The position numbers and the translations under genes are program-made. The notes beneath the pieces were generated by a model that saw only the letters and a list, made by a program, of their open reading frames with translations, had not been told where the DNA came from and did no database searches. Shown one piece after another: positions 8,033 through 17,971 of a stretch of DNA of 64,000 nt. This DNA comes from Streptomyces parvus (lineage in GTDB: Bacteria; Actinomycetota; Actinomycetes; Streptomycetales; Streptomycetaceae), in NCBI RefSeq assembly GCF_032121415.1, contig NZ_CP135079.1, positions 3,472,001 to 3,536,000 on the forward strand, read 5' to 3'. Numbering within the stretch: the stretch's first letter is position 1; each line of letters begins with the position of its first letter.

Positions 8033-8133
8033 AAAATCACTCCTTGTGATCTGCTATCGCGTGCACCACGATGGCGTCAATAGGGCCATGGGGGATCATT
8101 CCTGGCCAGTTTCATCTACTGCGGGGTTGAACG

Positions 8134-8571
8134 ATGCGCGAGTCGGTTCAAGCAGAGGTCATGATGAGCTTCCTCGTCTCCGAGGAGCTCTCGTTCCGTA
8201 TTCCGGTGGAGCTCCGGTACGAGGTCGGCGATCCGTACGCCATCCGGATGACGTTCCACCTGCCCGGCGATGCCCCTGTGACCTGGGCGTTCGGACGTGA
8301 ACTGCTGCTGGACGGGCTCAACAGCCCGAGCGGCGACGGAGATGTGCACATCGGCCCGACCGAGCCCGAGGGACTCGGAGATGTGCACATCCGGCTCCAG
8401 GTCGGCGCGGATCGGGCGCTGTTCCGGGCGGGGACGGCACCGCTGGTGGCGTTTCTCGACCGGACGGACAAGCTCGTGCCGCTCGGCCAGGAGCACACGC
8501 TGGGTGACTTCGACGGGAACCTGGAGGACGCGCTCGGCCGCATCCTCGCCGAGGAGCAGAACGCCGGCTGA
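8134..8571 (+). CDS. ssgA: SsgA, sporulation-specific cell division activator
   Basis: A 145-residue SsgA-like protein with the hallmark MRESVQAEVMMSFLVSEELS opening, SFRIPVELRYEVGDPYAIRM, the TWAFGRELLLDGL core, and FLDRTDKLVPLGQE near the C-terminus. SALP proteins occur only in sporulating actinomycetes. SsgA promotes septum formation, helps localise SsgB and hence FtsZ at future septa, and is needed for normal sporulation. It lies 101 bp after ssgR, whose product is its known activator in S. coelicolor. The intergenic gap probably holds its own promoter. Confidence 0.95.
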   Translation: MRESVQAEVMMSFLVSEELSFRIPVELRYEVGDPYAIRMTFHLPGDAPVTWAFGRELLLDGLNSPSGDGDVHIGPTEPEGLGDVHIRLQVGADRALFRAGTAPLVAFLDRTDKLVPLGQEHTLGDFDGNLEDALGRILAEEQNAG

Positions 8572-8636
8572 CCGGCCGCACCCCGCCCTTCCCGCCCGCT
8601 CGTCCCCTCGGCTCGCCCCCGCGTCCCGGCGGCCCG

Positions 8637-9983
8637 TCACCCCGTCTTACGGCGACGGCCCCGGCCGGTCCGCGCGGGTGCGGCCGTAGCCGCCTGTGCG
8701 CCGCCCGACCCCGCGCGGTCCGCGGAGACGACCAGCGCGGCGAGCACCGTGGTCACCGGCACCGAGGCGACCAGCCCGATCGACCCGACCAGCGTGCGGA
8801 CGATCTCCTCGGCGACCAATTCGCTGTTGGCCACCGTCCCCACACTGCTCTGGGCGATGGAGAAGAGCAGCAGCAGCGGCAGCGCCGCGCCCGCGTACGC
8901 CAGCACCAGGGTGTTGACCACCGAGGCGATGTGGTCCCTCCCGATGCGGATACCTGCCCGGTACAGCCCCTTCCAACCCATCTCCGGGTCGGCCTGGTGC
9001 AGTTCCCAGACCGCGGAGGTCTGGGTGACCGTCACATCGTCGAGCACGCCGAGCGAACCGATGATGACGCCCGCCAGCAGCAGCCCGCTCATGTCGATGT
9101 CCGGGTAGAGGCCGTGGATGAGGCCGGTGTTGTCGTCGGTGTTGCCGCTGAGGCTGGCCCAGCCGATGAACAGGGAGCCCAGCAGGCCGATCAGCAGCAG
9201 CGAGATCAGCGTGCCGACGACCGCGACCGACGTTCGGGCCGTCACCCCGTGGCACAGGTAGAGGGCCGCCAGCATGATCGCGCTGGCCCCGATCACCGCC
9301 ACGACCAGCGGGTTCGAGCCCTGCAGGATCGCCGGCAGGATGAACAGCGTCAGCACGGCGAACGACACGGCCAGCGCCACCAGAGCCATCACCCCGCGCA
9401 TCCGCCCGACCAGGACCACCGCCAGAGCGAAGATCCCGGCCAGCACAGCCATCGGGACCTTCCGGTTCACATCGGTCACGGAGTACTGGAGGTCGCGCGG
9501 CGCGTCGGGGGCGTACGCGACGACCACGCCCTGACCCTCCTTCAGCTGGCGCGGCGCGTCCGGTTGGACCACCTCGACGAACCTGCGGCCCTTGTCGTCG
9601 CCGCTGGTCACCTCGATGGTGGCCTTGGCGCATTCCCCCTCCTGCTCGTTGACGGCCTCCCGCCCCGAGGGCGTGGAGGTGTCACCGGTCGGGGGCACCT
9701 GCGCGGCGTTGACGTCCGCGCAGTCGACCTTGACGACCTGGACGACCTTGCCGTCCTGGGTCTGCCGGTCGAATCCGACACCGGTGCGCTCGTGGTCGGG
9801 CGCGCCGCCGGGCCAGAAGGCGATCAGGCCGACGACGACCGCCGTCGCGAACGGGATCACCACGGCGGCGATGACCTTGCGCAGATGCCGGGAGACCGGG
9901 GCGGCCGGCCCGTGGCTGTGCGTGTGGGCATGGGTGTGGCCCTGGGGCGGCTGGGATGCGGGGTCGTTTTGAGGGGAGGTCAC
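8637..9983 (-). CDS. YibE/F family integral membrane protein
   Basis: A 448-residue membrane protein. The N-terminus is His-rich (HTHAHTHSHG, residues ~16-25), which could bind metal. One membrane helix (VIAAVVIPFATAVVVGLIAF) is followed by an extracytoplasmic domain up to ~165, then about seven further helices carrying the YibE/F signature region (DIDMSGLLLAGVIIGSLGVLDDVTVTQ). The tail is basic. The start is a GTG at 9983 (VTSPQNDPASQPP); the sequence GATGAT 6 nt upstream could be the -10 element of a leaderless promoter. The family has no firm function. It is divergent from thiC. Confidence 0.87.
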   Translation of the reverse strand: MTSPQNDPASQPPQGHTHAHTHSHGPAAPVSRHLRKVIAAVVIPFATAVVVGLIAFWPGGAPDHERTGVGFDRQTQDGKVVQVVKVDCADVNAAQVPPTGDTSTPSGREAVNEQEGECAKATIEVTSGDDKGRRFVEVVQPDAPRQLKEGQGVVVAYAPDAPRDLQYSVTDVNRKVPMAVLAGIFALAVVLVGRMRGVMALVALAVSFAVLTLFILPAILQGSNPLVVAVIGASAIMLAALYLCHGVTARTSVAVVGTLISLLLIGLLGSLFIGWASLSGNTDDNTGLIHGLYPDIDMSGLLLAGVIIGSLGVLDDVTVTQTSAVWELHQADPEMGWKGLYRAGIRIGRDHIASVVNTLVLAYAGAALPLLLLFSIAQSSVGTVANSELVAEEIVRTLVGSIGLVASVPVTTVLAALVVSADRAGSGGAQAATAAPARTGRGRRRKTG

Positions 9984-10015
9984 GGGGCGATCATCGCAAG
10001 AACGGGAGGGCCCTC

Positions 10016-10045
10016 TGGTCAGCTCGCCGGAAAGGACGCTAGCGT
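10016..10045 (+). promoter_or_regulatory. Probable thiC promoter
   Basis: TGGTCA (10016-10021), an 18-bp spacer and TAGCGT (10040-10045) place a transcription start about 10 bp before the TPP riboswitch. Confidence 0.45.
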
Positions 10046-10060
10046 GGAGGCACTTTTGCA

Positions 10061-11972
<1,912 letters not shown>

Positions 11973-11988
11973 CCCCTCCGGGCGGATC

Positions 11989-12024
11989 AGGTGGGCCCGG
12001 CGGCCGAGTCCGTCGGGCCCACCT
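11989..12024 (+). terminator. thiC terminator
   Basis: Perfect 11-bp stem (11989-11999 with 12014-12024) with a 14-nt loop, 17 bp after the stop codon. Confidence 0.75.
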
Positions 12025-12288
12025 CCGTCGGTCCGCCGAGGCCCGGTCCGAGGTCGGAAGAGTCTGGGCGTTCCGTGCCTTACAAGTAACTCCGGCTGGT
12101 TCGCGGTTGTTTGGCGTGATTGGGCACCTTGTTAAGCGACAGTATGGACACGGTCGTGTGGCAGCTCTATGTACGTTCAGGCCAGGGGTCAAACTGACTT
12201 GACCCGTTCCTTATCTGTGGCTTACTTTCCGGCTTGCTTGGCTGAAAGTTGGCGGCCCTGAATCAAGGGCCCGGGGAGGGGAATCACC
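12025..12288 (+). promoter_or_regulatory. Non-coding leader region upstream of the DUF805 gene
   Basis: No gene is visible between the thiC terminator and the DUF805 start. TTGACC at 12199-12204 could be a -35 element with a poor -10 near 12222. GGGGAGGGG just before the ATG at 12289 is the ribosome site. The region is less GC-rich than its surroundings. Confidence 0.4.
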
Positions 12289-12645
12289 ATGAACTGGTAC
12301 CTGGCCGTACTCAAGAACTACGCAGGCTTCAGCGGACGCGCGCGCCGCAAGGAGTACTGGATGTTCACGCTCATCAGCTTCGTCATCAGCCTGGTGCTCA
12401 CGATCATCGGCAGCGTGATCGGCGCGGAGTTCATCTCCTACATCTACTCCGTCGCTGTCCTCGTCCCGACGCTCGCGGTCGCCGTGCGCCGTCTGCACGA
12501 CACCGGCCGTTCGGGCTGGTGGCTGCTGATCGCGCTCATCCCGCTCGTCGGTGCCATCGTCCTGCTCGTCTTCCTCGCCTCCGAGGGCAAGCCGGAGACG
12601 AACGAGCACGGCGTCAACCCGAAGCTGTCTCCGCAGGCCGTCTGA
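12289..12645 (+). CDS. DUF805 domain membrane protein
   Basis: A 118-residue membrane protein. It begins with MNWYLAVLKNYAGFSGRARR KEYWMF, the family's fingerprint, then has hydrophobic segments at ~27-48, ~50-62 and ~84-103, with the conserved VRRLHDTGRSGWWLL between the last two. DUF805 (YhaH-like) proteins are small inner-membrane proteins of unknown function. It ends with a polar tail. Confidence 0.92.
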   Translation: MNWYLAVLKNYAGFSGRARRKEYWMFTLISFVISLVLTIIGSVIGAEFISYIYSVAVLVPTLAVAVRRLHDTGRSGWWLLIALIPLVGAIVLLVFLASEGKPETNEHGVNPKLSPQAV

Positions 12646-12650
12646 TCCAC

Positions 12651-12671
12651 CGCTCCGGTCCGTCCGGAGCG
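12651..12671. terminator. Short terminator-like hairpin between convergent genes
   Basis: Perfect 8-bp stem (12651-12658 with 12664-12671), 5-nt loop. It lies 6 bp after the DUF805 stop and before the convergent gene ending at 12736. Confidence 0.55.
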
Positions 12672-12735
12672 TCCCCCGGGCCGGGCGCGGCACTTGCCGC
12701 CCCGGCCCGCGGTGTGTCCGGGACCGCGCGTCCCC

Positions 12736-13554
12736 TCAGTCCGGCTGGTGCTCCGGGCCGCCGAAGTCCGGGCTCGTGAAGTCGGGGCTGGTGAAGGTCG
12801 GCCGGGGGCCGGCCGCCGGGCCGTCGTCCGGGCCCGAGAAGTCCGGCCTGCTGTACCCGACCTTCGGGATGCGGTTGGGCGAACGGTGCGGGGTCCGCGC
12901 GGCGGGCCCGGCGGTGGGGTCGGCCAGGGCGTCCCGGAAGAATGGGAGGATGCCGCGCTCCAGCAGGGCGTGGCGCCACGCCTCCCTGGCCCGTGCGACC
13001 TCCTCCGGAAGCTCCTGTTCCTCCTCCTCCGCGGCCGTCGCGCCGTTGCGCAGGGCGGTGACGAGCAGTCCGACGGCGGCGACGAGGATCGCCGCGGCGG
13101 CGACGCAGGCGAAGAACCACCCCGCCGTGACCAGGGTGCGGCCGAACGTCAGCGACGGGCTGACTGCCTTCAGCAGATAGCCGACGAGCAGGAAGATGAG
13201 CGCCGCGGTGCCGGCCAGCAGCGGGGTCAGGACCGTGATGACCGCGCCTATGCCGGCGCCCGGTCCGGCCGATGTGCTCTGCGGCCCGTCCAGTCCCGGC
13301 AGCCCGTCGGCGCCTTCGGCGTTCGACGCGCGGCGCAGTTCGCCGCGGGCCTTGATGTAGTGCTCGTACTCGGTCGCCGCGGCCGCCGTGATCAGCGCCG
13401 TGGCGCCGAGCGCCATGGTGCGCAGCTGTTCGGTGTTGAGCCGGTCCCCGACGCCCTCCAGGTCCGGGCGTTCGTGAGCGTGGCGCAGTGCGTCGCCCAG
13501 GATCCGCTCGTACTCGGGTCCGTCCTCGGCCAGCAGGTGCGGAGCGCTTGTCAT
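12736..13554 (-). CDS. Putative transmembrane protein with repetitive C-terminus
   Basis: A 272-residue protein with no assigned family. The N-terminal ~100 residues are soluble and helical. Two hydrophobic segments follow (AVITVLTPLLAGTAALIFLLVG and FFACVAAAAILVAAVGLLV), then an acidic helix (AAEEEEQELPEEVARAREAW). The tail carries short Pro-Asp-Phe repeats (YSRPDFSGPDD, FTSPDFTSPDFGGPE). The ATG at 13554 is chosen since GGGGG sits 6 nt upstream; an ATG at 13560 is too close to it. Probably a single-gene unit. The function is unknown. Confidence 0.75.
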   Translation of the reverse strand: MTSAPHLLAEDGPEYERILGDALRHAHERPDLEGVGDRLNTEQLRTMALGATALITAAAATEYEHYIKARGELRRASNAEGADGLPGLDGPQSTSAGPGAGIGAVITVLTPLLAGTAALIFLLVGYLLKAVSPSLTFGRTLVTAGWFFACVAAAAILVAAVGLLVTALRNGATAAEEEEQELPEEVARAREAWRHALLERGILPFFRDALADPTAGPAARTPHRSPNRIPKVGYSRPDFSGPDDGPAAGPRPTFTSPDFTSPDFGGPEHQPD

Positions 13555-13764
13555 CTGCATCCCCCGATGCTCCGTCGGTGCCCGGCTGCCCGCGTTGGAC
13601 CGGGCGATCGGGCGGAAACGGAGGAGAGCCTGCCACTGATAGGCCGATGGTAGAGCGCTCACGGCAAGGGGTGACAGGGGGTTTCCAGAATTGGACCCGG
13701 TGACGGGCCCGGCGATCGGCGAGGTCGGCGCGGACTGAACCTGAAGCGCCTTCCCCGCCGACGG

Positions 13765-14946
13765 TCAGTCATGCAGCGGGAGCTGGACCACCAGCAGCTT
13801 TCCGGCCATGGTCACTCCGCCGTCCATGGCGATGGCGAGGCCGTCCGCGTACACGTGCGGGCCGTTGATCACGGGACCCGAGCTGTCCTCGCCCTCCTCC
13901 GGCCCGACCTCGCCCAGGAGGTACGGAATGGGGCTGTGACCATGGACGACGCGTTGTCCGCCGTACGTCGTCAGCAGCTCGCGCACCGCCTGGGAGCCGC
14001 CCTCGTCGCGGAAGGCGAACCGCTTGGTGAGCTTGCGGAAGAGATCCCAGCACTCCTCGGCGTCGTTACGCGTGAGAATGGCCGTGATCGTGTCGTTGAC
14101 GTCCTCGATGGTGGACCCGTAGTCGAGGTAGGCCGTCGTGTCGGAGTGCATCAGCAGATGCCCGTCCTCCTCGACGACCGCGTCGAGCCGGGACATCCAC
14201 TGGAGGTGGACGTCCTGGAGACGGTCCATGTCGTTCTTCTGGCCGCCGTTGAGCAGCCAGGCCGCCTGGAAGGTGGCGGTGCCCGCCCCGGAGTTGACGG
14301 GGGTGTCGGCGAACCGCTTGGCGCCGATCAGCAGCAGTTCGTGGTTGCCCATCAGGGCCTTGCAGTAGCCGCCGGCCGCCGCCGCCTCGGCGGAGAGCCG
14401 CATGACGAGGTCGATCACGCCGATGCCGTCGGGGCCGCGGTCGGTGAAGTCGCCGAGGAACCACAGCCGGGCGTTGCCCGCGGCCCAGTTCCCGTCGGCG
14501 TCGATGAGGCCCTGCTCGCCGAGGGCGGCCAGCAGCTCGTCCAGGTAGCCGTGGACGTCGCCGACGACGAAGAGCGGGCCGCGTCCGTCGTCGGACGCGG
14601 GGCGCGGCTCGGCGACCGTCTGCACCTGGACCGTGTCGCCGCGGCGGATGACCGGGAGGTCCCGCTCGGTCGGGGTGTAACCCTCCGGCTGCTCGTCGCC
14701 CACGACCGCGTTCCCGGGGTGCGGCGGGCGGGGCGGCGCGGGGGTGTGCGGCGGGACGGACGCCGCGGGCGGCGGGACGGGCGCGCCCGGTGCCGAGGGG
14801 TGCGGATCCGGCGCCTGCGGCGGGAGCGAGGAAGGGGGCGCCCCCTGAGCCTGTGGTGGCACGGGTGTCTGCGCGTACGGCGGAACCCGGAAGTCACGCA
14901 ACGTCGCCGTCCGCACCACGGGTTCCTGACCGGCCCCCTGAGTCAT
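13765..14946 (-). CDS. Calcineurin-like metallophosphoesterase with Pro-rich N-terminus
   Basis: A 393-residue protein. Residues ~1-110 are proline/alanine-rich and low in complexity, with no signal peptide. Residues ~125-390 are a PPP-type phosphoesterase with its metal-binding motifs in order: GDVHGYLDELL, GDFTDRGPDGIGV, GNHELLLIG, and HGHSPIPYLLG. This points to serine/threonine protein phosphatase or Ap4A-hydrolase-like chemistry on a di-metal centre; the substrate is unknown. The ATG at 14946 (MTQGAGQEPVV) is preceded by GGAGGGG. Earlier in-frame starts have no ribosome site. Confidence 0.88.
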   Translation of the reverse strand: MTQGAGQEPVVRTATLRDFRVPPYAQTPVPPQAQGAPPSSLPPQAPDPHPSAPGAPVPPPAASVPPHTPAPPRPPHPGNAVVGDEQPEGYTPTERDLPVIRRGDTVQVQTVAEPRPASDDGRGPLFVVGDVHGYLDELLAALGEQGLIDADGNWAAGNARLWFLGDFTDRGPDGIGVIDLVMRLSAEAAAAGGYCKALMGNHELLLIGAKRFADTPVNSGAGTATFQAAWLLNGGQKNDMDRLQDVHLQWMSRLDAVVEEDGHLLMHSDTTAYLDYGSTIEDVNDTITAILTRNDAEECWDLFRKLTKRFAFRDEGGSQAVRELLTTYGGQRVVHGHSPIPYLLGEVGPEEGEDSSGPVINGPHVYADGLAIAMDGGVTMAGKLLVVQLPLHD

Positions 14947-15120
14947 CGACCCCTCCACCACCGTCGCGCCGCCGTACACCTGACGGGCCCTGCCTGGTAG
15001 AGGTGGTCCGCGGTGTCGTGCGCCCATCATAGGAATGCGGATCGATCTGTGTGACGCACCAGGGGTGGTGAATCCGGGCGCACGCACGGTTCACCGGCCG
15101 ATTAGTCCGAAAAGAGACGA

Positions 15121-16233
15121 TCAATCCCCGCTGGGGGAGCGTGGCGCGCTGACCGTGGTGCGTGGTGGGCGGCGTTGCGAGGAAGTCCGGACGATGAGCT
15201 CCGTCGGTATGACCTGCTCCACCGGCCCGTCGTGCTCGACCCCCTCGATGGCGTCGATGAGGAGCTGGACGACGGCCGTGCCGATCCGGCGGGGCTTCAG
15301 CGAGAGCGTTGTGATGGGCGGCTCGGTGGCCGCGTACACGGTGGACTCGCTGCAGCAGACGAGCAGCAGGTCCTCGGGGACGCGCAGTCCGTAGCGGCGG
15401 GCCGCCGCGAGGAGGTCGGTCCCGTTGGGGTCGAAGAGCCCGTAGACCGCGTCGGGCCGGTCCGGCCGGGCGAGCAACCGGTCGGCGGCGACCGCCCCCG
15501 CGCAGGGGTCGTGGGCCGGGTAGGACTCGTAGACGGGGTCCTGGCCGACCCGCTCGCACCAGTGGAGGTAGGCGGTGGTGGAGAGGCGGGTGTACGTGTC
15601 GGTGGTGTTGCCGGTCAGCAGGCCGATGCGGCGGGCTCCGGCGGCGGCGAGATGGTCGAGGAGGTCGAGCACGGCGGCCCGGTGGTCGTTGTCGACCCAG
15701 GCGGTGACGGGGAGCGTCCCGGCCGGGCGGCCGTCGGAGACGACGGGCAGGCCCTGGCGGACGAGTTCGGTGACGACCGGGTCCTGGTCGGAGGGGTCGA
15801 TGACGACGGTTCCGTCCAGCGCGACGTTCGACCAGACGTCGTGCCGGGAGGTGGCGGGGAGGATGACGAGGGCGTAGCCGCGGGCCAGCGCCGCGGAGGT
15901 CGCGGCTCTCGCCATCTCCGCGAAGTACGCGAATTCGGTGAAGGTGAAAGGTTCATTCCCGTACGTGGTCACGGTCAGGCCGATCAGTCCCGACTTGCCC
16001 GTACGGAGGGTTCGGGCCGCGGCGGACGGGCGGTAGCCCAGGCGCTCGGCGACCTCGCGGACATGGCGGCGGGTGGCGTCCGGGAGCCTGCCCTTGCCGT
16101 TGAGCGCGTCGGAGACGGTCGTGATCGAGACTCCGGCCGCGGCGGCCACGTCACGGATCCCCGCCCGGCCCGGCCGGCCGCTGCGCCGGGGGGTCTCCGT
16201 CCGGCTCACCTGGTGCTTCCCTGCTGCTGTCAT
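15121..16233 (-). CDS. LacI family transcriptional regulator
   Basis: A 370-residue LacI/GalR-type repressor. The helix-turn-helix and hinge are seen at ~25-75 (IRDVAAAAGVSITTVSDALN, then RLPDATRRHVREVAERLGYR and ARTLRTGKSG). The rest is a periplasmic-binding-protein-like sensor domain (GLTVTTYGNEPF, VVIDPSDQDPVV, VDNDHRAAVLDLLDHL, GLLTGN). Such proteins respond to sugars or nucleosides. The start MTAAGKHQ at 16233 is preferred to a longer ATG at 16299. It stands alone, facing away from hisC, so the target is unknown. Confidence 0.9.
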   Translation of the reverse strand: MTAAGKHQVSRTETPRRSGRPGRAGIRDVAAAAGVSITTVSDALNGKGRLPDATRRHVREVAERLGYRPSAAARTLRTGKSGLIGLTVTTYGNEPFTFTEFAYFAEMARAATSAALARGYALVILPATSRHDVWSNVALDGTVVIDPSDQDPVVTELVRQGLPVVSDGRPAGTLPVTAWVDNDHRAAVLDLLDHLAAAGARRIGLLTGNTTDTYTRLSTTAYLHWCERVGQDPVYESYPAHDPCAGAVAADRLLARPDRPDAVYGLFDPNGTDLLAAARRYGLRVPEDLLLVCCSESTVYAATEPPITTLSLKPRRIGTAVVQLLIDAIEGVEHDGPVEQVIPTELIVRTSSQRRPPRTTVSAPRSPSGD

Positions 16234-16638
16234 GGCGAGCCGATAGTAGGGCTCCGAGGGGCGGTCGGTCCGGTCGCATATGCACACGTTGACAGGCACG
16301 TTTCTGCAAGGTCACGTGCCATCAACTTCCTTTCAATGCAAGGAAGTTGAAGGTTACTGCATGTATGTGTCAGGTAGGGAAGGGTGGCAGCCTGCTGAAT
16401 GTGCGATGTCTCGAAGAGGTCTCAACTCACCACTTCGGGGGACGCGCGCCACGGCGCGAGCCACCGGCGCGCGCCGGAACCGGAAGTGCTCCCCCGGGTG
16501 GAGCCGTCGGGCCGGCCCCGGGGGAGGTCCCATTCCCGGGCACTGCGGTCGATTTCCCGCTCGGGCCATTCGCAGCGGGGGCCAATCCTCATAGGGTGTG
16601 CAGTATTGCTGTGAACGGACGGTCGAGGAGGACCTGCG
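16234..16638. promoter_or_regulatory. Divergent non-coding region between LacI gene and hisC
   Basis: About 405 bp with no credible gene. It must hold promoters in both directions. The only strong structure is a 10-bp perfect inverted repeat at 16323-16349 (loop of 7), 90 bp from the LacI start. GAGGAGGACC at 16626-16635 is the hisC ribosome site. Confidence 0.5.
16323..16349. repeat. Inverted repeat CAACTTCCTT-N7-AAGGAAGTTG
   Basis: Perfect 10-bp arms around a 7-nt loop in AT-richer sequence between the LacI regulator and hisC. It could be an operator for the adjacent regulator or a hairpin in its leader. The sequence is not a typical CG-centred LacI operator. Confidence 0.5.
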
Positions 16639-17718
16639 GTGAGCGAGACGAGCCCCAAGCTGCGCGCCGAGCTGGACGGCGTTCCCGCCTATGTGCCGGG
16701 CAAGCCTGCGGCGGCCGGCGGACCGGTCGCGTACAAGCTGTCCTCCAACGAGAACCCCTATCCGCCGCTGCCGGGCGTCCTGGAGTCGGCGCTCGCCGCC
16801 GCGGGGAACTTCAACCGCTACCCGGACATGGCGTGCACCGGCCTGATGAACGAGCTGTCCGAGCGTTTCGGTGTGCCTCTCTCGCACCTCGCCACCGGAA
16901 CGGGGTCGGTGGGGGTGGCCCAGCAGTTGCTCCAGGCCACCTCGGGCCCCGGGGACGAGGTCATCTACGCCTGGCGGTCCTTCGAGGCGTACCCGATCAT
17001 CACCCAGGTCAGCGGTGCGACCTCGGTCAAGGTGCCGCTGACCGAGGGGGATGTGCACGACCTCGACGCGATGGCGGAGGCGATCACCGACCGGACCCGG
17101 TTGATCTTCGTCTGCAACCCCAACAACCCCACCGGCACGGTGGTGCGCCGAGCCGAACTGGAACGGTTCCTCGACCGCGTGCCGAGCGATGTGCTGGTGG
17201 TGCTGGACGAGGCGTACAAGGAGTTCATCCGCGACGCCGCCGTGCCCGACGGCATCGAGATCTACCGTGACCGGCCCAATGTGGCCGTGCTGCGGACCTT
17301 CTCCAAGGCGTACGGCCTGGCCGGACTGCGGGTCGGGTTCGCCGTGGCGCACGAACCGGTGGCCGCGGCGCTGCGCAAGACCGCCGTCCCCTTCGGTGTG
17401 AGCCAGCTCGCCCAGGACGCGGCGGTGGCCTCGCTCCGGGCGGAGGACGAGCTGCTGGGTCGGGTCGGTTCGCTGGTCGCCGAGCGGGCCCGGGTGAGCG
17501 CGGAGCTGGCGCGCCAGGGCTGGACGGTGCCGGAGTCGCACGCGAACTTCGTCTGGCTGCGGCTCGGCGAGCGGACCCTCGACTTCGCGAGGGCCTGTGA
17601 GCGGGCCGGTGTGGTCGTCCGCCCGTTCGCGGGCGAGGGCGTACGGGTCACGATCGGCGAGACCGAGGGCAACGACCTGTTCCTCAAGGCGGCGGAGGCG
17701 TTCCGCGCGGAGCTGTAG
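16639..17718 (+). CDS. hisC: Histidinol-phosphate / aromatic aminotransferase
   Basis: A 359-residue class-I/II PLP aminotransferase of the HisC type. Landmarks are [12 protein letters not shown] (~33-44), [15 protein letters not shown] (~85-99), [11 protein letters not shown] (~157-167), [11 protein letters not shown] (~185-195), the lysine in [15 protein letters not shown] (~222-236) and the C-terminal VRVTIGE. Enzymes of this group either act in histidine synthesis or transaminate aromatic amino acids; a second copy next to cyd genes in streptomycetes makes the exact role uncertain. GTG start behind GAGGAGG. A very strong terminator follows. Confidence 0.85.
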   Translation: MSETSPKLRAELDGVPAYVPGKPAAAGGPVAYKLSSNENPYPPLPGVLESALAAAGNFNRYPDMACTGLMNELSERFGVPLSHLATGTGSVGVAQQLLQATSGPGDEVIYAWRSFEAYPIITQVSGATSVKVPLTEGDVHDLDAMAEAITDRTRLIFVCNPNNPTGTVVRRAELERFLDRVPSDVLVVLDEAYKEFIRDAAVPDGIEIYRDRPNVAVLRTFSKAYGLAGLRVGFAVAHEPVAAALRKTAVPFGVSQLAQDAAVASLRAEDELLGRVGSLVAERARVSAELARQGWTVPESHANFVWLRLGERTLDFARACERAGVVVRPFAGEGVRVTIGETEGNDLFLKAAEAFRAEL

Positions 17719-17722
17719 GGCT

Positions 17723-17785
17723 CGGCCGCACACAAAGGGCCCCGGACCTCGATCGACGAGGTCCGGGGCCCTTTGTGTGCGGCCG
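17723..17785 (+). terminator. Very strong terminator after hisC (29-bp perfect stem)
   Basis: The arms 17723-17751 and 17757-17785 are perfectly complementary over 29 bp with a 5-nt loop (ATCGA). It lies 4 bp after the hisC stop and 86 bp before the Rex operator, insulating the cyd operon from upstream transcription. Confidence 0.92.
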
Positions 17786-17870
17786 GAGACCCGGCGACGC
17801 GGTGCGGGAACCGAAAAGGGGTACCCCCGGCGAAGGCCCCGAAAGTGTGTGCGCCATAATTGCTTGTGAA

Positions 17871-17886
17871 TGTGAACGCGTTCACA
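17871..17886 (+). promoter_or_regulatory. Rex operator (ROP) of the cyd operon
   Basis: TGTGAACGCGTTCACA is a perfect 16-bp palindrome identical to the Streptomyces Rex consensus. Rex is a redox-sensing repressor that leaves DNA when NADH/NAD+ rises, turning on cydABCD when oxygen is low. The site is 86-101 bp before the cydA GTG, close to the probable promoter. It is extended by CTTGTGAA on its left side. Confidence 0.95.
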
Positions 17887-17971
17887 AGCGTGCCCTGCTT
17901 TCTCCCGTAATCAGGGGGATCAAAGGGGCGTAGTGCCGGTGTGACCACGGCGATGTAAGGAGACTGACGAC

